From Bactericera cockerelli (Eukaryota > Arthropoda > Insecta > Hemiptera > Triozidae): 64,000 nucleotides of DNA. Position numbers and translations under genes: made by a program. Location of the stretch: the NCBI GenBank assembly GCA_024516035.1, contig CM044960.1:14882380-14946379 (forward strand), written 5' to 3'. Below the pieces are notes generated by a model that saw only the letters and a list, made by a program, of their open reading frames with translations, had not been told where the DNA came from and ran no database searches. Positions 53,561-63,764 of the stretch are shown piece by piece. Within the stretch, counting starts at the first letter, position 1; every line of letters starts with the position of its first letter.

Positions 53561-55306
53561 ATTTTCCAAACTTCTCTTCAGCTCTTTAGTCTCATTATCT
53601 ATCTATATGTTGAATTTTCTTTTACACACTCTAACACATCATTTTTATACATTTCTCATTATTTCCTGTAGTTTTGGTATCCTACCAAATAATTCGGGCT
53701 TTGATATTGTATTTACTTCCTACCCTCTTCTTATTACCATAACTCGATATTTTCATTTTTTGTGATAAGAAGATATACATTTCAATCTCATAAGGTTACA
53801 TTAAACTTGTTCCTACACATTTAAGTGATATTTCTTTCTTTGTGATGATTTTTTTATGCAATGTAGGAGATGGATAAAGCTGGGTTCTTTTGTCTGTTTT
53901 TCTGTCCTTGTTGTTCCGCACATCTCTAAAGGAAAATTAGCAGCAAAAAAAAAAGAAGTAATTTATAATAAGTACTGAGCAAAAAATAGCGAGCTACAGG
54001 TACTCTTAATTGACCAATAGGGTAGGTAATTAAGTGCCTTCATCAACGCGGCTACTAAGTAATTATTATAATAATGACTAGTCACGTTGCGGATTGCGGC
54101 TTGGACTACAGCGCATTGACCAAGGCTTGGCCGCACTTTGTGCCACGAAAGAAAAATATTTAGAAGTTACATAAAGATAAGTAGTTATAAAGGTCAATAA
54201 TCGGAATTGTGTTCGTTTTTGTAAAAGAAAATATTTTTTTGCTCCGATTTCAACTTTTTTACGTTTCAGAACCTTCTGAGCAACTTTGGTTTGGTTTGGT
54301 TTTGGTTTTGGTTTTGTGTCGGTCTGTTAACTGCAATCCTTGTAACGGGCAAATCTCAGAAACTACTGAACGTATTTCCATGAAATCCTGTACACAATGT
54401 ACACATATTAGAGACGTATTGAGATATGTAGTTCCATTTTAAATTCATCAACTTCGCACTAGCGGTTCTTGGTGATAGAGACCAAGCGCCTGACCACTAA
54501 TTTTTACTTGTATCTACGTTTATATCTCGTGAATACATCCAATTTTGATGAAATTTTACATGTTTATGCGTATTAGTGTTTTACATAGTGTAGGTATTCA
54601 TAATTTTTTATTGAAGAATGATTTAGCACTGATTTTAAGAAGAAAAAAATTGACAAAAAAGTGCAAAAACAAGATCTACGACTTGCCGATACAGTATTTT
54701 TTGGGGAACCTAGAATGTAGGAAAAACGACAAATTTGAAGAAAAACGATTAAGCAATTTTGGAGATAGGTACAAGTTATTTATATTATAAAATCTCAAGA
54801 TTGTCAAGTGTATACAATGTGAACCAATCACGAGGAAGTATTGTGTCCATAATTGGCAGTGCATTTACTTTTGTTGTGATATCAATCAAAGTAGATTATA
54901 CATCTTGATTCCAGTGCTGGTTGAAGTGCCTACTAATTTGTTGTGTTCAGTTGTACGCCGTATAACATTACCTACTAATGAGAAGGTACACACACCGTTT
55001 GATTTCTTCAATATTTTTTTCTCTCACAACTATAAATAACTCCATGAAAATACAAATTACAGTCTAAATTATGAAGAGGAATTCCTGCTCAATTTGCCTT
55101 TAGGAAGGGAAATGTATGTAACAGATGACATAAACATCAGGAGCAGGATTCTGATTAGGAGATGAATAAAAAATATCCAATTTTCACATTTAATTAGTTA
55201 GTCAGGATATGAAGGTCAGATTGGCTGAATTCCATCAGAAGCCTATGGGATTTTTAGGGATTATTTTAATTTGTTTATAAATCAATCCAAAAATAATTTA
55301 CATATT
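53561..55306. other. Intergenic DNA with small repeat fragments
   Basis: 54205-54440 is a dispersed repeat fragment (TTTTTGCTCCGATTTCAACT; AACTACTGAACGTATTTCCA) related to 40605-40700 and 58690-58930. No gene was recognised. Confidence 0.45.
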
Positions 55307-55769
55307 TAGGGTCAAGGGGGGTATTTACGAACAGGGGGTAATTACGAACAGTGGTCATTGTACCTAACCAGGATAAGATATTTCGAATCTGGTGGTTGAA
55401 TACTATTATTTTGAATTGTTTTTACAGGTTGAACACGAGTTTTCGATAGTATTTATTTTCAGTTGTAGATAGTAAGCTAGTGAAAATAGATCTATCAAAA
55501 AAATTGATTTTTGAAGTTTTTGATTTTTTTAAAACAATTTTTTAGGTAAGTGTTACTTGAATTTTTATCATTATTTTACTTTTATATATTGATAAGCATG
55601 TTTTTGATTATTATTTTACAAAAATAATTGTTTTAACCATTTTTTAAGTTATAGTTTTTGGGTGTTCTTAATTACCCCCGCATTTTTTTGCTATGGGGTA
55701 ATTACGAACGCATATTTTGGGTGTTTGTTTTACCCTATAACTTTTTTTGTATTAATCAAAACACTCAGA

Positions 55770-56200
55770 ATGCCCAGGAACTAAAAGATGAAGAAACCAC
55801 CTCCTTTGTATACAGAAGCACAAATGATATCTGCTATCGTAGATGTTTTTAATGGCAACCTGTCTGTCAGAAGAGCAACGGCAGTGTTTTGAGATTCCGC
55901 AAACCAAAGTAGAATTTTCCAAACGTAAGGTTCAAAATCCTAAAATACTGGGAGGTTGTAAGAAGTAACAAGATATTAGTACCCTAATGTATTGGACCCA
56001 ATGAAGGTATTTGTGTACTTGAACATAGCAAAAGAAAGGAAGAAAAATGAAAGTGTAGAAAACAAAAAGAAATATAGGGGGAACAGTTTCAAAAAAGAAG
56101 AAAAAAATAAAGGTAGAAGAAGACAAATCTGAGATTGACAATGACCTAGAAACTATTGATAAGACCAAAATCTGTAAAAAAAAATTAAAAAAATATATAA
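55770..56200 (+). pseudogene. pogo-like transposase fragment
   Basis: From ATG 55770 the frame starts like pogo/jerky-type transposases (MPRN, then PPPLYTEAQMISAIVDVFNG and NLSVRRATAVF), the Pipsqueak-type helix-turn-helix region. It has stops after MPRN and after AVF, and loses the DDE core. A Lys/Glu-rich C-terminal-like tail can be read at 56010-56200. Non-functional. Confidence 0.65.
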
Positions 56201-56255
56201 AACACCTTTCAAAAGCTCTCATAATTAACTATTACTATTATTATGCTTTTATTAC

Positions 56256-56475
56256 CAGCCTCCGTGGCGTAACGGTTGTGACTACTGCCCGTAGTCCAGA
56301 GATCCTTAGTTCGATTCCCGGGTGGAGCAGACTTTTCGCACAGAAAATTCTGTACCCTTCGAACAAGTGAGGCTGGCGATTCCGGCCCCACCCAGGCTGG
56401 GTGAGGTTAATGTGGGTAGCTGGTACGACTCCCAGCGAATGAAACCCCCGTCCTGTCTACCTCAAGTCAGGATGT
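56256..56475 (+). mobile_element. tRNA-derived SINE, family G
   Basis: Head CCTCCGTGGCGTAACGGTTG, B box AGTTCGATTCCCG, then GTGAGGCTGGCGATTCCGGC and the body CCCCACCCAGGCTGGGTGAG, GTTAATGTGGGTAGCTGGTA, GAAACCCCCGTCCTG. This body is the one found behind the 5S-like head in family F. Confidence 0.85.
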
Positions 56476-57214
56476 TAAAACCAAATAGAATCAATGGACA
56501 TGAAATGAGCCTAGACATTGGATCTGGGCGTCCATATAATCCTCTCACCACCGTGATTTAGGTATCTATACCTATCTCACGGGCACGAAATTATTATTAT
56601 TACTATTATTTGCAAGATAGAGATACCCTATTTGATAAGAGCTGACTACCTTCGTGGTTAGGATTCAAACCACTATCCTGTATGTCCATAAACTTTGCAT
56701 ATTGTCATACAGGTGGCTAAAGACACAAAGTACAATTTTGGTGTATTATTAAAAAGTAAAATGTCATTAAAAAGTTCGTTTTTAATATTGCATAATGTGT
56801 TCGCATTTACCCCCGTCAGGCGGGGGTAAATGCGAACAGGCGGGGGTAAATAAGAACACCACTAAACAGATACTACAGTATGCACAAAACTATTTATAAT
56901 GCACCATTAGAATGCTAAATAAGTCTATATACCAAAAAAATCACAAGACATGGATTTTACAAAAGCAACTCAGGGTTACAGATATGTTTATAAAATGTAG
57001 CTCAAAATCGTTCGTAATTACCCCCCTTGACCCTACTTCCTTAGTACCTAAAATGTACTCTCTAACTTTCCAGTGACTCGTAACATACGGGTGGTTAATA
57101 AATAATACGGGCAGCTTGTTGCTGGTCTTGAAGTTAGCTTCTCAACGAAAAAACATGTAAGTTGTATTGTCTAAACATTTTTCTAGTTAAAGGAAACTAA
57201 CAAACAAGTTATGA

Positions 57215-57360
57215 AAGTTATCATATTTCTGTTAATCACTTTCGTGATATCACAACTGCTCTAACTTGCTTTACTAAATCCACGCTGAAACCGGAACTTG
57301 AACCATCGACCTCCAGGTTACAAGTCAGCCGACTTATCGATCAAGCTACTGAAGTCGGTA
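57215..57360 (-). mobile_element. tRNA-derived SINE, family E
   Basis: Minus-strand head with GGTTCAAGTTCCGGTTTCAG, TTTAGTAAAGCAAGTTAGAG and GTGATATCACGAAAGTG. It abuts the retrozyme-like repeat. Confidence 0.8.
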
Positions 57361-57430
57361 TAACTCAGTATAATCAGTATAAAATCAGTATAAAAAGAAA
57401 AGTGAGAAGTTGTACTAGATGTACATGAAT

Positions 57431-57493
57431 AACAGAACATACCTGGACAGCTGTTTCGAGCTTATTTGCTCTCATCAGCAGGTAATAGTTCTG
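57431..57493 (-). ncRNA. Type I hammerhead ribozyme, complete copy
   Basis: Minus strand: AGAAC and TACCTG, core CTGATGA (57478 down), stem II GAGC/GCTC with AAATAA loop, GAAA, palindromic stem III ACAGCTGT, cleavage-site C, then CAGGTA and GTTCT pairing back to the 5' strand. GTC is at 57448-57446, so cleavage is predicted between 57446 and 57445. All catalytic-core positions agree with the consensus. Confidence 0.9.
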
Positions 57494-57574
57494 AATATCC
57501 ATGCCATCAACTAACCTCTCTATTTTAATCAGTATAAAAAGAAAAGTGAGAAGTTGTACTAGATGTACATGAAT

Positions 57575-57636
57575 AACAGAACATACCTGGACAGCTGTTT
57601 CGAGCTTATTTGCTCTCATCAGCTTATTTGCTCTCT
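57575..57636 (-). ncRNA. Hammerhead ribozyme, second copy with altered stem I
   Basis: Core CTGATGAG (57622-57615), stem II, GAAA and ACAGCTGT C/CAGGTA are all kept, with predicted cleavage between 57590 and 57589. The 5' strand of stem I is replaced by a duplicate of GAGCAAATAAG, so this copy probably cannot fold a normal stem I alone. Confidence 0.75.
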
Positions 57637-57914
57637 CAACTAACAAGATACAAAACATTAACCTTACCTAGCTTGGGTTTCAACGTGGGTTGTCACTCAT
57701 TAAGTTCTAGGGTTAAATTATAAAATAGGAACGATGATAAGGTAAGACCATCTGTTGAGTTAAACGTTCCACCAACCACAGTGCACCAAATGTGTATAAG
57801 GAATGCATATCTTGTACGTATAAGGGATGTACCAACTTTTCTTATCTTCGTTAGAATCCTATTTTTTTTTTTTTTTTTGATTATTTGGTTTTTAAATTTA
57901 AAGCTGACACAAAA

Positions 57915-58105
57915 CCCTGGCCTAGCGGTAGCATGCTCGGCTTGCACTCCAGGTGACCCCTGGTTCGAATCCCACTGGGGTCGGAATTTTTTTGGCTCTA
58001 CACTTTGAATGTCAGGGCCTACCCCAGCCTGGTAAGGACAATTGGGGTAGTTGTACTAGTTGTATACTGAGTAACGACCAGTGCCTGTATTACGAGATTA
58101 ATATT
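57915..58105 (+). mobile_element. tRNA-derived SINE, family H
   Basis: Head TGGCCTAGCGGTAGCATGCT with B box GGTTCGAATCCC, body CGGAATTTTTTTGGCTCTAC, CCTACCCCAGCCTGGTAAGG and CGACCAGTGCCTGTATTACG. Confidence 0.8.
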
Positions 58106-58339
58106 GGAATATGATGGTTGGTTGGAGATGCATTAGAAGAAATAGTAAATAATATATTTACTACAAACTAACAACACTGTGATGCTTGCCGTGAGACACA
58201 GAGCTGAATTTTTTTTTTTTGCTTTTTTTTTGCTTCTAGGGATGATTTAAGGTTTGTAGGTTTGTACAGATGGTTGTAGGTGATCCGACTTAAACCTCGA
58301 ATGTCTGCAATTGTGATGTTTTTCACCATTGATTTGGGA

Positions 58340-58425
58340 AGGTTGAATTTCTCGTTGACGTTGCTTGACTTCAGCGATCTTACGAGAGTTGGTTTATCCA
58401 AGGTGCCACTGACACTTATCGTTTT
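58340..58425 (-). mobile_element. 5S-derived SINE head fragment
   Basis: Minus strand: GTGTCAGTGGCACCTTGGAT, CCAACTCTCGTAAGATCGCT, GAAGTCAAGCAACGTCAACG. Confidence 0.6.
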
Positions 58426-58459
58426 AATAACCAGGTGTTTCAATGAATTTTTTAACACA

Positions 58460-61193
58460 TAATACTATCGCTCGTCAGCTGGTTGTATACCCACATTTTA
58501 GCGGCTGGTGTGAGGGCGCACCTTGTTTGTTTAAGATAAGAATGAATAACCAATAAAGAAGATATGAAATGTGTATCTATTGATACCAGAGGTTATCAAA
58601 ACATGATTGGAACCCTTTCAAAGTACTGACCCAGAATGTGTACAGCATAATATGGATAAAGAAGATGTATTCAATCAATAATTACTTGATTGAATGTGTG
58701 TAAAAAGAAAAATGCGAAGTTGAATCTGTGTACAAAAAATTGTTGAAATCCGTTCAGTTGTTTCTGAGATTTGCGCGTTACAAGTGATATATTTAACAGA
58801 GAGATAGAGAGACAGACCAGAAATATGAAGAAAAAAAATTGAAATCGGAGCAAAAATATACCTACAATTATTTTTTACAAAAAAACAGTATACCCGATTT
58901 TTTATATCAGAATTTTTCGGAATTAAAAATTAGATCTGACATAGTGAATTCGATACCTAAAAGTATTTACATGTTCCATATCTGTCATAGCCGTATTAGC
59001 AAGTATGTAGCATGAGCTTTACGAGTAGTAATACTAGACGTAGAAATACACAGGTTCTTTTTTATTAGTAGATAATAATATTTTTGGAGATACCTACAAC
59101 CTACATGCCCACTCTTTTCGTTGCCAAAATGTTCAAGTTATTTCTCCATTCACCTTCCGCGTAGCTTCAGTGCGTACTGCATAAATCAGCAATTTATAAT
59201 ATTTGACTACAATGATGGTTCCAGAATTCAGCAAAATGTGTCCAGGCATAGGCAATAAATCAAGGTGAAATAATTGGAAACTATAAAAAAAATTTAAGTA
59301 ACTTTATGAAATTTGAAGAATTTTCCTCTAATTCTTGAATCAGGCAACTTTTATCCTCAGAGATAAAATTACTATCGGCACGTTAAATATTGTAACTTAG
59401 TTGTATTATGTTTTCTGGAATGCGAAAATAAAGCCCAATTCATTAATAACTCTGATAGGTACCATACATGACTAATATGAATGTTGTTAAATTTGGTATT
59501 TCGATTATTCGTTCCAGAACTAGCGCAAACAGTTTAGTAGTTGAGTTCCAGAAACATCTCCTCTCCTGTGGTGCAGGTTTATACTCTACAACTTAATGTC
59601 CGAATCGGATGTCACAGGTCAAAGAAGAATTCATGCGTAAATCATCAACATGGAAAAACACCTGAAGTTGTAAACAAAATATCCTGTTAAATTCCGTTGA
59701 TTTCACGCAAAATATTACAATTTTTTCCTTTTGAATCGTTCTTAGGTTTACTATCATTTTAAATGTTATCCACTTAAGATCTCCTAAATTTAGAGCAAAA
59801 AAGTCTTTTGCATATTGAATATTATTGAACGCAATATAAGTTCTAAGGTTAGTAGAAAAGTAATTTTCTTTTCTTTCTAAAAAAACAAAGGTAATGAGTA
59901 ATGAACTAATTATTCACAACAATATAACAAATTCTCATCATCAAACAACTTTAGCGTTGTTTCTGTAGCTTTCTTTAGCTACGGGTTCATAGTTATGTTC
60001 TAACAAAGGCTCGTAGTCTTGCCCTCTTTCTACTTTCTATTCCAGTTACATTCTGCATTTGACATGCTGAAAATTAACTCTTTTTTCATTTTATTCCTTT
60101 TTTCCCAAGGTGTTCTACATTTTCAAAAGGGTTTTATTCATGCTCATAGAACTTCATCTTAAGGCGCATGATGCATATAAAATACATACATTTGTAATTA
60201 TTATACCAGCATCTACATCAAGTATGGAGTATGTAAATAACTTTATTTTGTTCCATGTTGTTCTGTATTTTGCACTTTTTGTCCCCTAACTTTGTTGGAA
60301 AGTTGTGAGACTCAAAAGGGTTTCCGTACATTATTAAAAATTTAAAAACCGCAAAGATGAAGTGAAGCGCTAAATGTCATCTGACACTTGAGACAACTCT
60401 GACCTTCTTCTGTCGGGGACACCGGACCAGAATATTGTTTATCTTTAAGATAGGATCTATTGCTCACTGAACAATCCTAACACGGTCCCTAGTGACGCGG
60501 TGTGCAGTGCAACCAGTCAAACTATTTACCATGTTGTCGTTTGTCTGTGTTGTTGTTGACGTTATTGTTATGTTATTGTGCTGAAATTTGTGACCACGAA
60601 GTTTGTTTTTGGGGTATACAAAGGTACTTAACTATTAAATTATTAGTAAAAATTAATGGACCACCAATTCTTCTTCTTTTTTTTTGTCCAATAAAGAATT
60701 ATCACGATCAGCGTCAATAGTTCGTTTAATTTGAATTCATTAAAAAAAAAAATCAGTTTTCAGGGACTGGGGGTGAAACTCCCTAACCGGATGGATTTGG
60801 TACAGAGACGTATAATTATGGAACAAAATAGTAACTACATATTTTTTTTCTTCATTTTCTTGGGTTTTACGTCCCTTCCAACAGCTAGGTCATCTCGAGA
60901 CGGGGGTGTTACGCTCCATCATTCGCAGGAAACTCACACTAATAAATAATAGGTACCTACTTGAAATAATTTCACCGACTACCTTAAATCTATATCTGTG
61001 TCTAATTGTACGTAAATAGAAAGTCAATTATTTACATTTACATGTGTAATAATTAAATATACACATAATTTTATTACATTACTTATTCAATTAGTGTGCT
61101 CTGAAAAATCCATATGAGAACATAATAATTATTATCAGAACAAATGTGTACTTTTTCTAACCAAATCGTGATATCATCGTGATATTTCATCCG
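58460..61193. other. Intergenic DNA
   Basis: 58690-58930 holds the dispersed repeat also seen at 54205 and 40605. 60860-60945 is a SINE tail (TTTTACGTCCC, GACGGGGGTGTTACGCTCC). The short frame at 60502-60720 contains a hydrophobic Leu/Cys-rich run but no ATG. No gene is claimed. Confidence 0.45.
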
Positions 61194-61929
61194 ATGTTAG
61201 AGCCATCGGACGTTTCTCGCATGGATGGGAAACGTCCGGATGGTATGACACTATTAGCTTGGAGCAAGGGGAAGAAACTGATCTGGGACGCTACCTGTGT
61301 AGACATAGACACACTTGAGTCGTATTTTTCTTTCTAACCAAAAAATTTTTCCAGGTTAGGTTTTTTTCAAATATTTCCATTTTATTCCAAGGTCATTCGT
61401 GAAAGAAAAATGCGTTTCGGTACTTCTAAAGATAAACAATTGACTTAACCTATAAAAGAACTGGAAGCAAGAATTTTCTACTTCCATTTTGGTTAACTTT
61501 GGAAGAGGAAATTTTTCCTCTTTCAAAAGAAAAATGACTTGCTTCTAGTTTGGTTCATTTTATTCCCGTTTGGTTAACTTTGGTTAGAAAGAAAAATACG
61601 GCTTTGCTGAAACCTATGTGTCTGCTACATCATGTCAAGCAGGTGTAGTGGCAGAGAGTGCGTGCCAGAGGAAGCACACAAAGTACAGCAATCTAGAGAA
61701 TGTGTACGTGTTTAAAGCTTTGGTAGTGGAAACAATGGGCCCGTTCTGCGAGGAGATGTCCCATTTCATTGATACCTTGGGCAGCTAACTGGTAGCAAAG
61801 ACCGAAGACTCCCAGGGAGCAGCCTTCCTTGTTCAAAGGATCTCACTGGCAGTTCAAAGACGAAACGCTGCCAGTGTGCTGGGCTCATTTCCCTCTACGC
61901 CAGCCTTTGGCGATGTGTATTACATTTGA
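61194..61929 (+). pseudogene. C-terminal remnant of a mobile-element protein, split by a MITE
   Basis: Reads [20 protein letters not shown] then ATC, as in the nuclease-like C-terminal region found in some invertebrate retroelement proteins, and continues after the insertion with FKALVVETMGPF, FLVQRISLAVQRRNAASVLG. There is one in-frame stop (TAA 61786-61788) where the family usually has Arg-Arg-like residues. With the 286-bp MITE and its 3-bp duplication set aside the two parts stay in one frame. Family identity is from memory of the motif pattern. Confidence 0.6.
61318..61603. mobile_element. 286-bp MITE with 3-bp target duplication
   Basis: Perfect 22-bp inverted ends (CGTATTTTTCTTTCTAACCA and its complement at 61321 and 61600) with AGT/GCT outside. 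TTG occurs at 61315-61317 and 61604-61606. Internal palindromic TGGTTAACTTTGG copies. 3-bp duplications occur in PIF/Harbinger and CACTA elements. Confidence 0.75.
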
Positions 61930-62054
61930 TTAAGTAATAAATAAATATACCATCTATGTATTTGTGCTAATAATCAAAAATCGTGATACAATTTTACTCT
62001 GTTAATGAATCAATGTACGTCCTACGGTACGGAAACTCTGGTATAGTATAGGTA

Positions 62055-62295
62055 ATTTGCGAAGGTTACATTTTCCAACCTGTTGCTGTGGAAACCGTGC
62101 TTGGAGCGTCGAATCTATAAGAAATGGTTATACCATTTGGCAAAGAAATTGATTGAAATTACGGGTGATCCCCGTTCCAATCACTTCTTTTACCAAAAAA
62201 ATGGTCTAGCCATTCAAAGAGGAAATGCTTCTTGCATCCTCGGTTCCGTTCCGGAAGGACGGTCCCTGGGAGAATTTTTTTATATTAAAAAATAA
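62055..62295 (+). pseudogene. Second remnant of the same mobile-element protein family
   Basis: FQPVAVETVLGA is read in one frame, and after a frameshift KKLIEITGDPRS, GLAIQRGNASCILGSVPEGR and EFFYIKK-stop in another. The order matches the end of the 61194 remnant (VVETMGPF..FLVQRISLAVQR), but the two differ too much to be one recent duplication. Confidence 0.55.
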
Positions 62296-62648
62296 AATAA
62301 AACATGAATAGCTATACTAAAAAAAACGGAAGAAAAAAAATCGCGATGAACTGCACGGATCCTGAATTGTTGGAATAATAATTTGAAAATTATGTACTCT
62401 AAAGTAATGTACATTTTACACTTAAAAAACATCTTCAAATTCGTTACTTCAAACACGTACTGACTGCGAAAATTTTCGGAATTTCATACCGTGCAAATAA
62501 AAGATGTATGAACTGAACATGTCATAGCTCTAATAGGTTGATATTAAAAGATCTTTCACCTCAGCATGCTCCTCTGGTTTACTAATATGATAGAGATGGG
62601 CGAGATTACTCACTAAGTTACGTGATCAAAATATAGATAGTAAAGTTA

Positions 62649-63088
62649 TTAACTCTTTGACTGCCAGAGTAAGTATTGACATGTTTCCTAGCCGGCCAAA
62701 CCAAAAATGTGTGCACTTCCCTAGCGGTCAAATGTACAAACACATTTGATTTTCATTTCCTTATACTTTCACCTATATTAGATTTAAACACAGTCTCAGA
62801 AACCTCAAAACAATCTTGCTACCATAAAAAAACTGTACTGGCACAACTTGAGTTGTGCTATGACCCCTAGAAAACTGTACTGGCACAATTTGAGTTGTTC
62901 TATGACCCCTAGAAAACCGTACTGGCTCAACTTGAGTTGTGCTATGACCCCTAGAAAACTGTATTGGCACAACTTGAGTTGTGCTATGACCCCTAGAAAA
63001 CTGTACTGGCACAACTCGAGTTGTGCATTGGCCCCTAGAAAATAGTATTGGCACAATTTGATTTGTTCGATGGCAGGCAAAGAGTTAA
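62649..63088. mobile_element. piggyBac-type MITE with internal tandem repeats
   Basis: Flanked by TTAA at 62649-62652 and 63085-63088, with inverted ends CTCTTTGACTGCCA and TGGCAGGCAAAGAG. TTAA targets with such ends fit piggyBac-like elements. No transposase. Confidence 0.75.
62830..63052. repeat. 42-bp tandem repeat, about 5 units
   Basis: Units AAACTGTACTGGCACAACTT then GAGTTGTGCTATGACCCCTAG, each containing the palindrome CACAACTTGAGTTGTG. Because 42 is divisible by three, open frames run through on both strands, but these are not genes. Confidence 0.95.
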
Positions 63089-63764
63089 GTATGTGAATTA
63101 GACTGCTTGTACTACAAGAGTAGTTTCGCAAAATTAGAATAAATAACTCTCACGTGACTTGTTAAACATCACGGGAGTATATTTTAATATCCTTCCTAAC
63201 GAATTAGAAATAGATACTTAAGAATATCCATTGCATAGGGTATAGGAAATCACTTATAGGTACGTAATAGGTACTACCTATATAGGTACTCTTATTACTC
63301 ACCATCAGAAATAAATGTGATCAAACTGGATAAAACTGAATGAGATCTTCGGAACAAAAAATTAGAAATTACCTTCAGTATGGCAAAAAAAGAGAATTTT
63401 CAAACTTCTATGACAATTTCCCAGGTATTTTTCCTCAGCAGCTGTGCACAAAACGGGTTGTTGCTAAATCTTTCACTTGGAATATAATAAAGCACTGTGT
63501 TCCACAGGAGAATGTGGTGTGTACAATACTAAAGTACTAAACCCACAAAGAAGGAGAATGGTTCTAATTATTTTCTCCTCACAATGGGACCAAAATTTCT
63601 CTAAATGAAGAAGATAATACAGCGGATGTGTAACCGGCTGCTGTCAGTAGGGAATCTGCATGAGGCTGAGTAGGATCGTGCTAAGGTAGGGCAATCGCCA
63701 TGCCTAGGAGGTATGCGGCTATGCCTTAGGCAAGAGCTATTGTTAACCTTGTGTTTCAGGGTTT
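63089..63764. other. Intergenic DNA, nothing recognised
   Basis: No gene or repeat was identified. The open frame at 63340-63540 has no recognisable domain. Confidence 0.4.

Larger units (their letters stand above)
55307..57035 (+). mobile_element. pogo-like Tc1/mariner element, decayed
   Basis: The ends TAGGGTCAAGGGGGGTA and TACCCCCCTTGACCCTA are inverted and bounded by TA. The phrases GGGGGTAATTACGAACA and GCGGGGGTAAATGCGAACA recur subterminally on both sides (55320, 55670-55700, 56815-56850, 57012), as multiple transposase-binding sites would. The interior holds a transposase fragment (55770) and a family G SINE (56256). Confidence 0.75.
57386..57650 (-). repeat. Retrozyme-like 144-bp tandem repeat, about 1.8 copies
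   Basis: Unit blocks CAGTATAAAAAGAAAAGTGA, GTTGTACTAGATGTACATGA and AACAGAACATACCTGGACAG repeat with a 144-bp period (57386 and 57530). Each copy contains a hammerhead core on the minus strand. Confidence 0.9.

Noticed and set aside
53316..53765. 149-aa plus-strand open frame
   Set aside because: It runs through an RTE-like LINE 3' end and pyrimidine-rich DNA, with no domain, signal or splice context.
60502..60720. Signal-peptide-like first exon
   Set aside because: The hydrophobic run is suggestive, but the frame starts with GTG, no ATG is in frame, and no downstream exon was found.
62773..63131. Overlapping open frames with 14-residue peptide repeats on both strands
   Set aside because: They are by-products of the 42-bp tandem repeat inside the piggyBac-type MITE.
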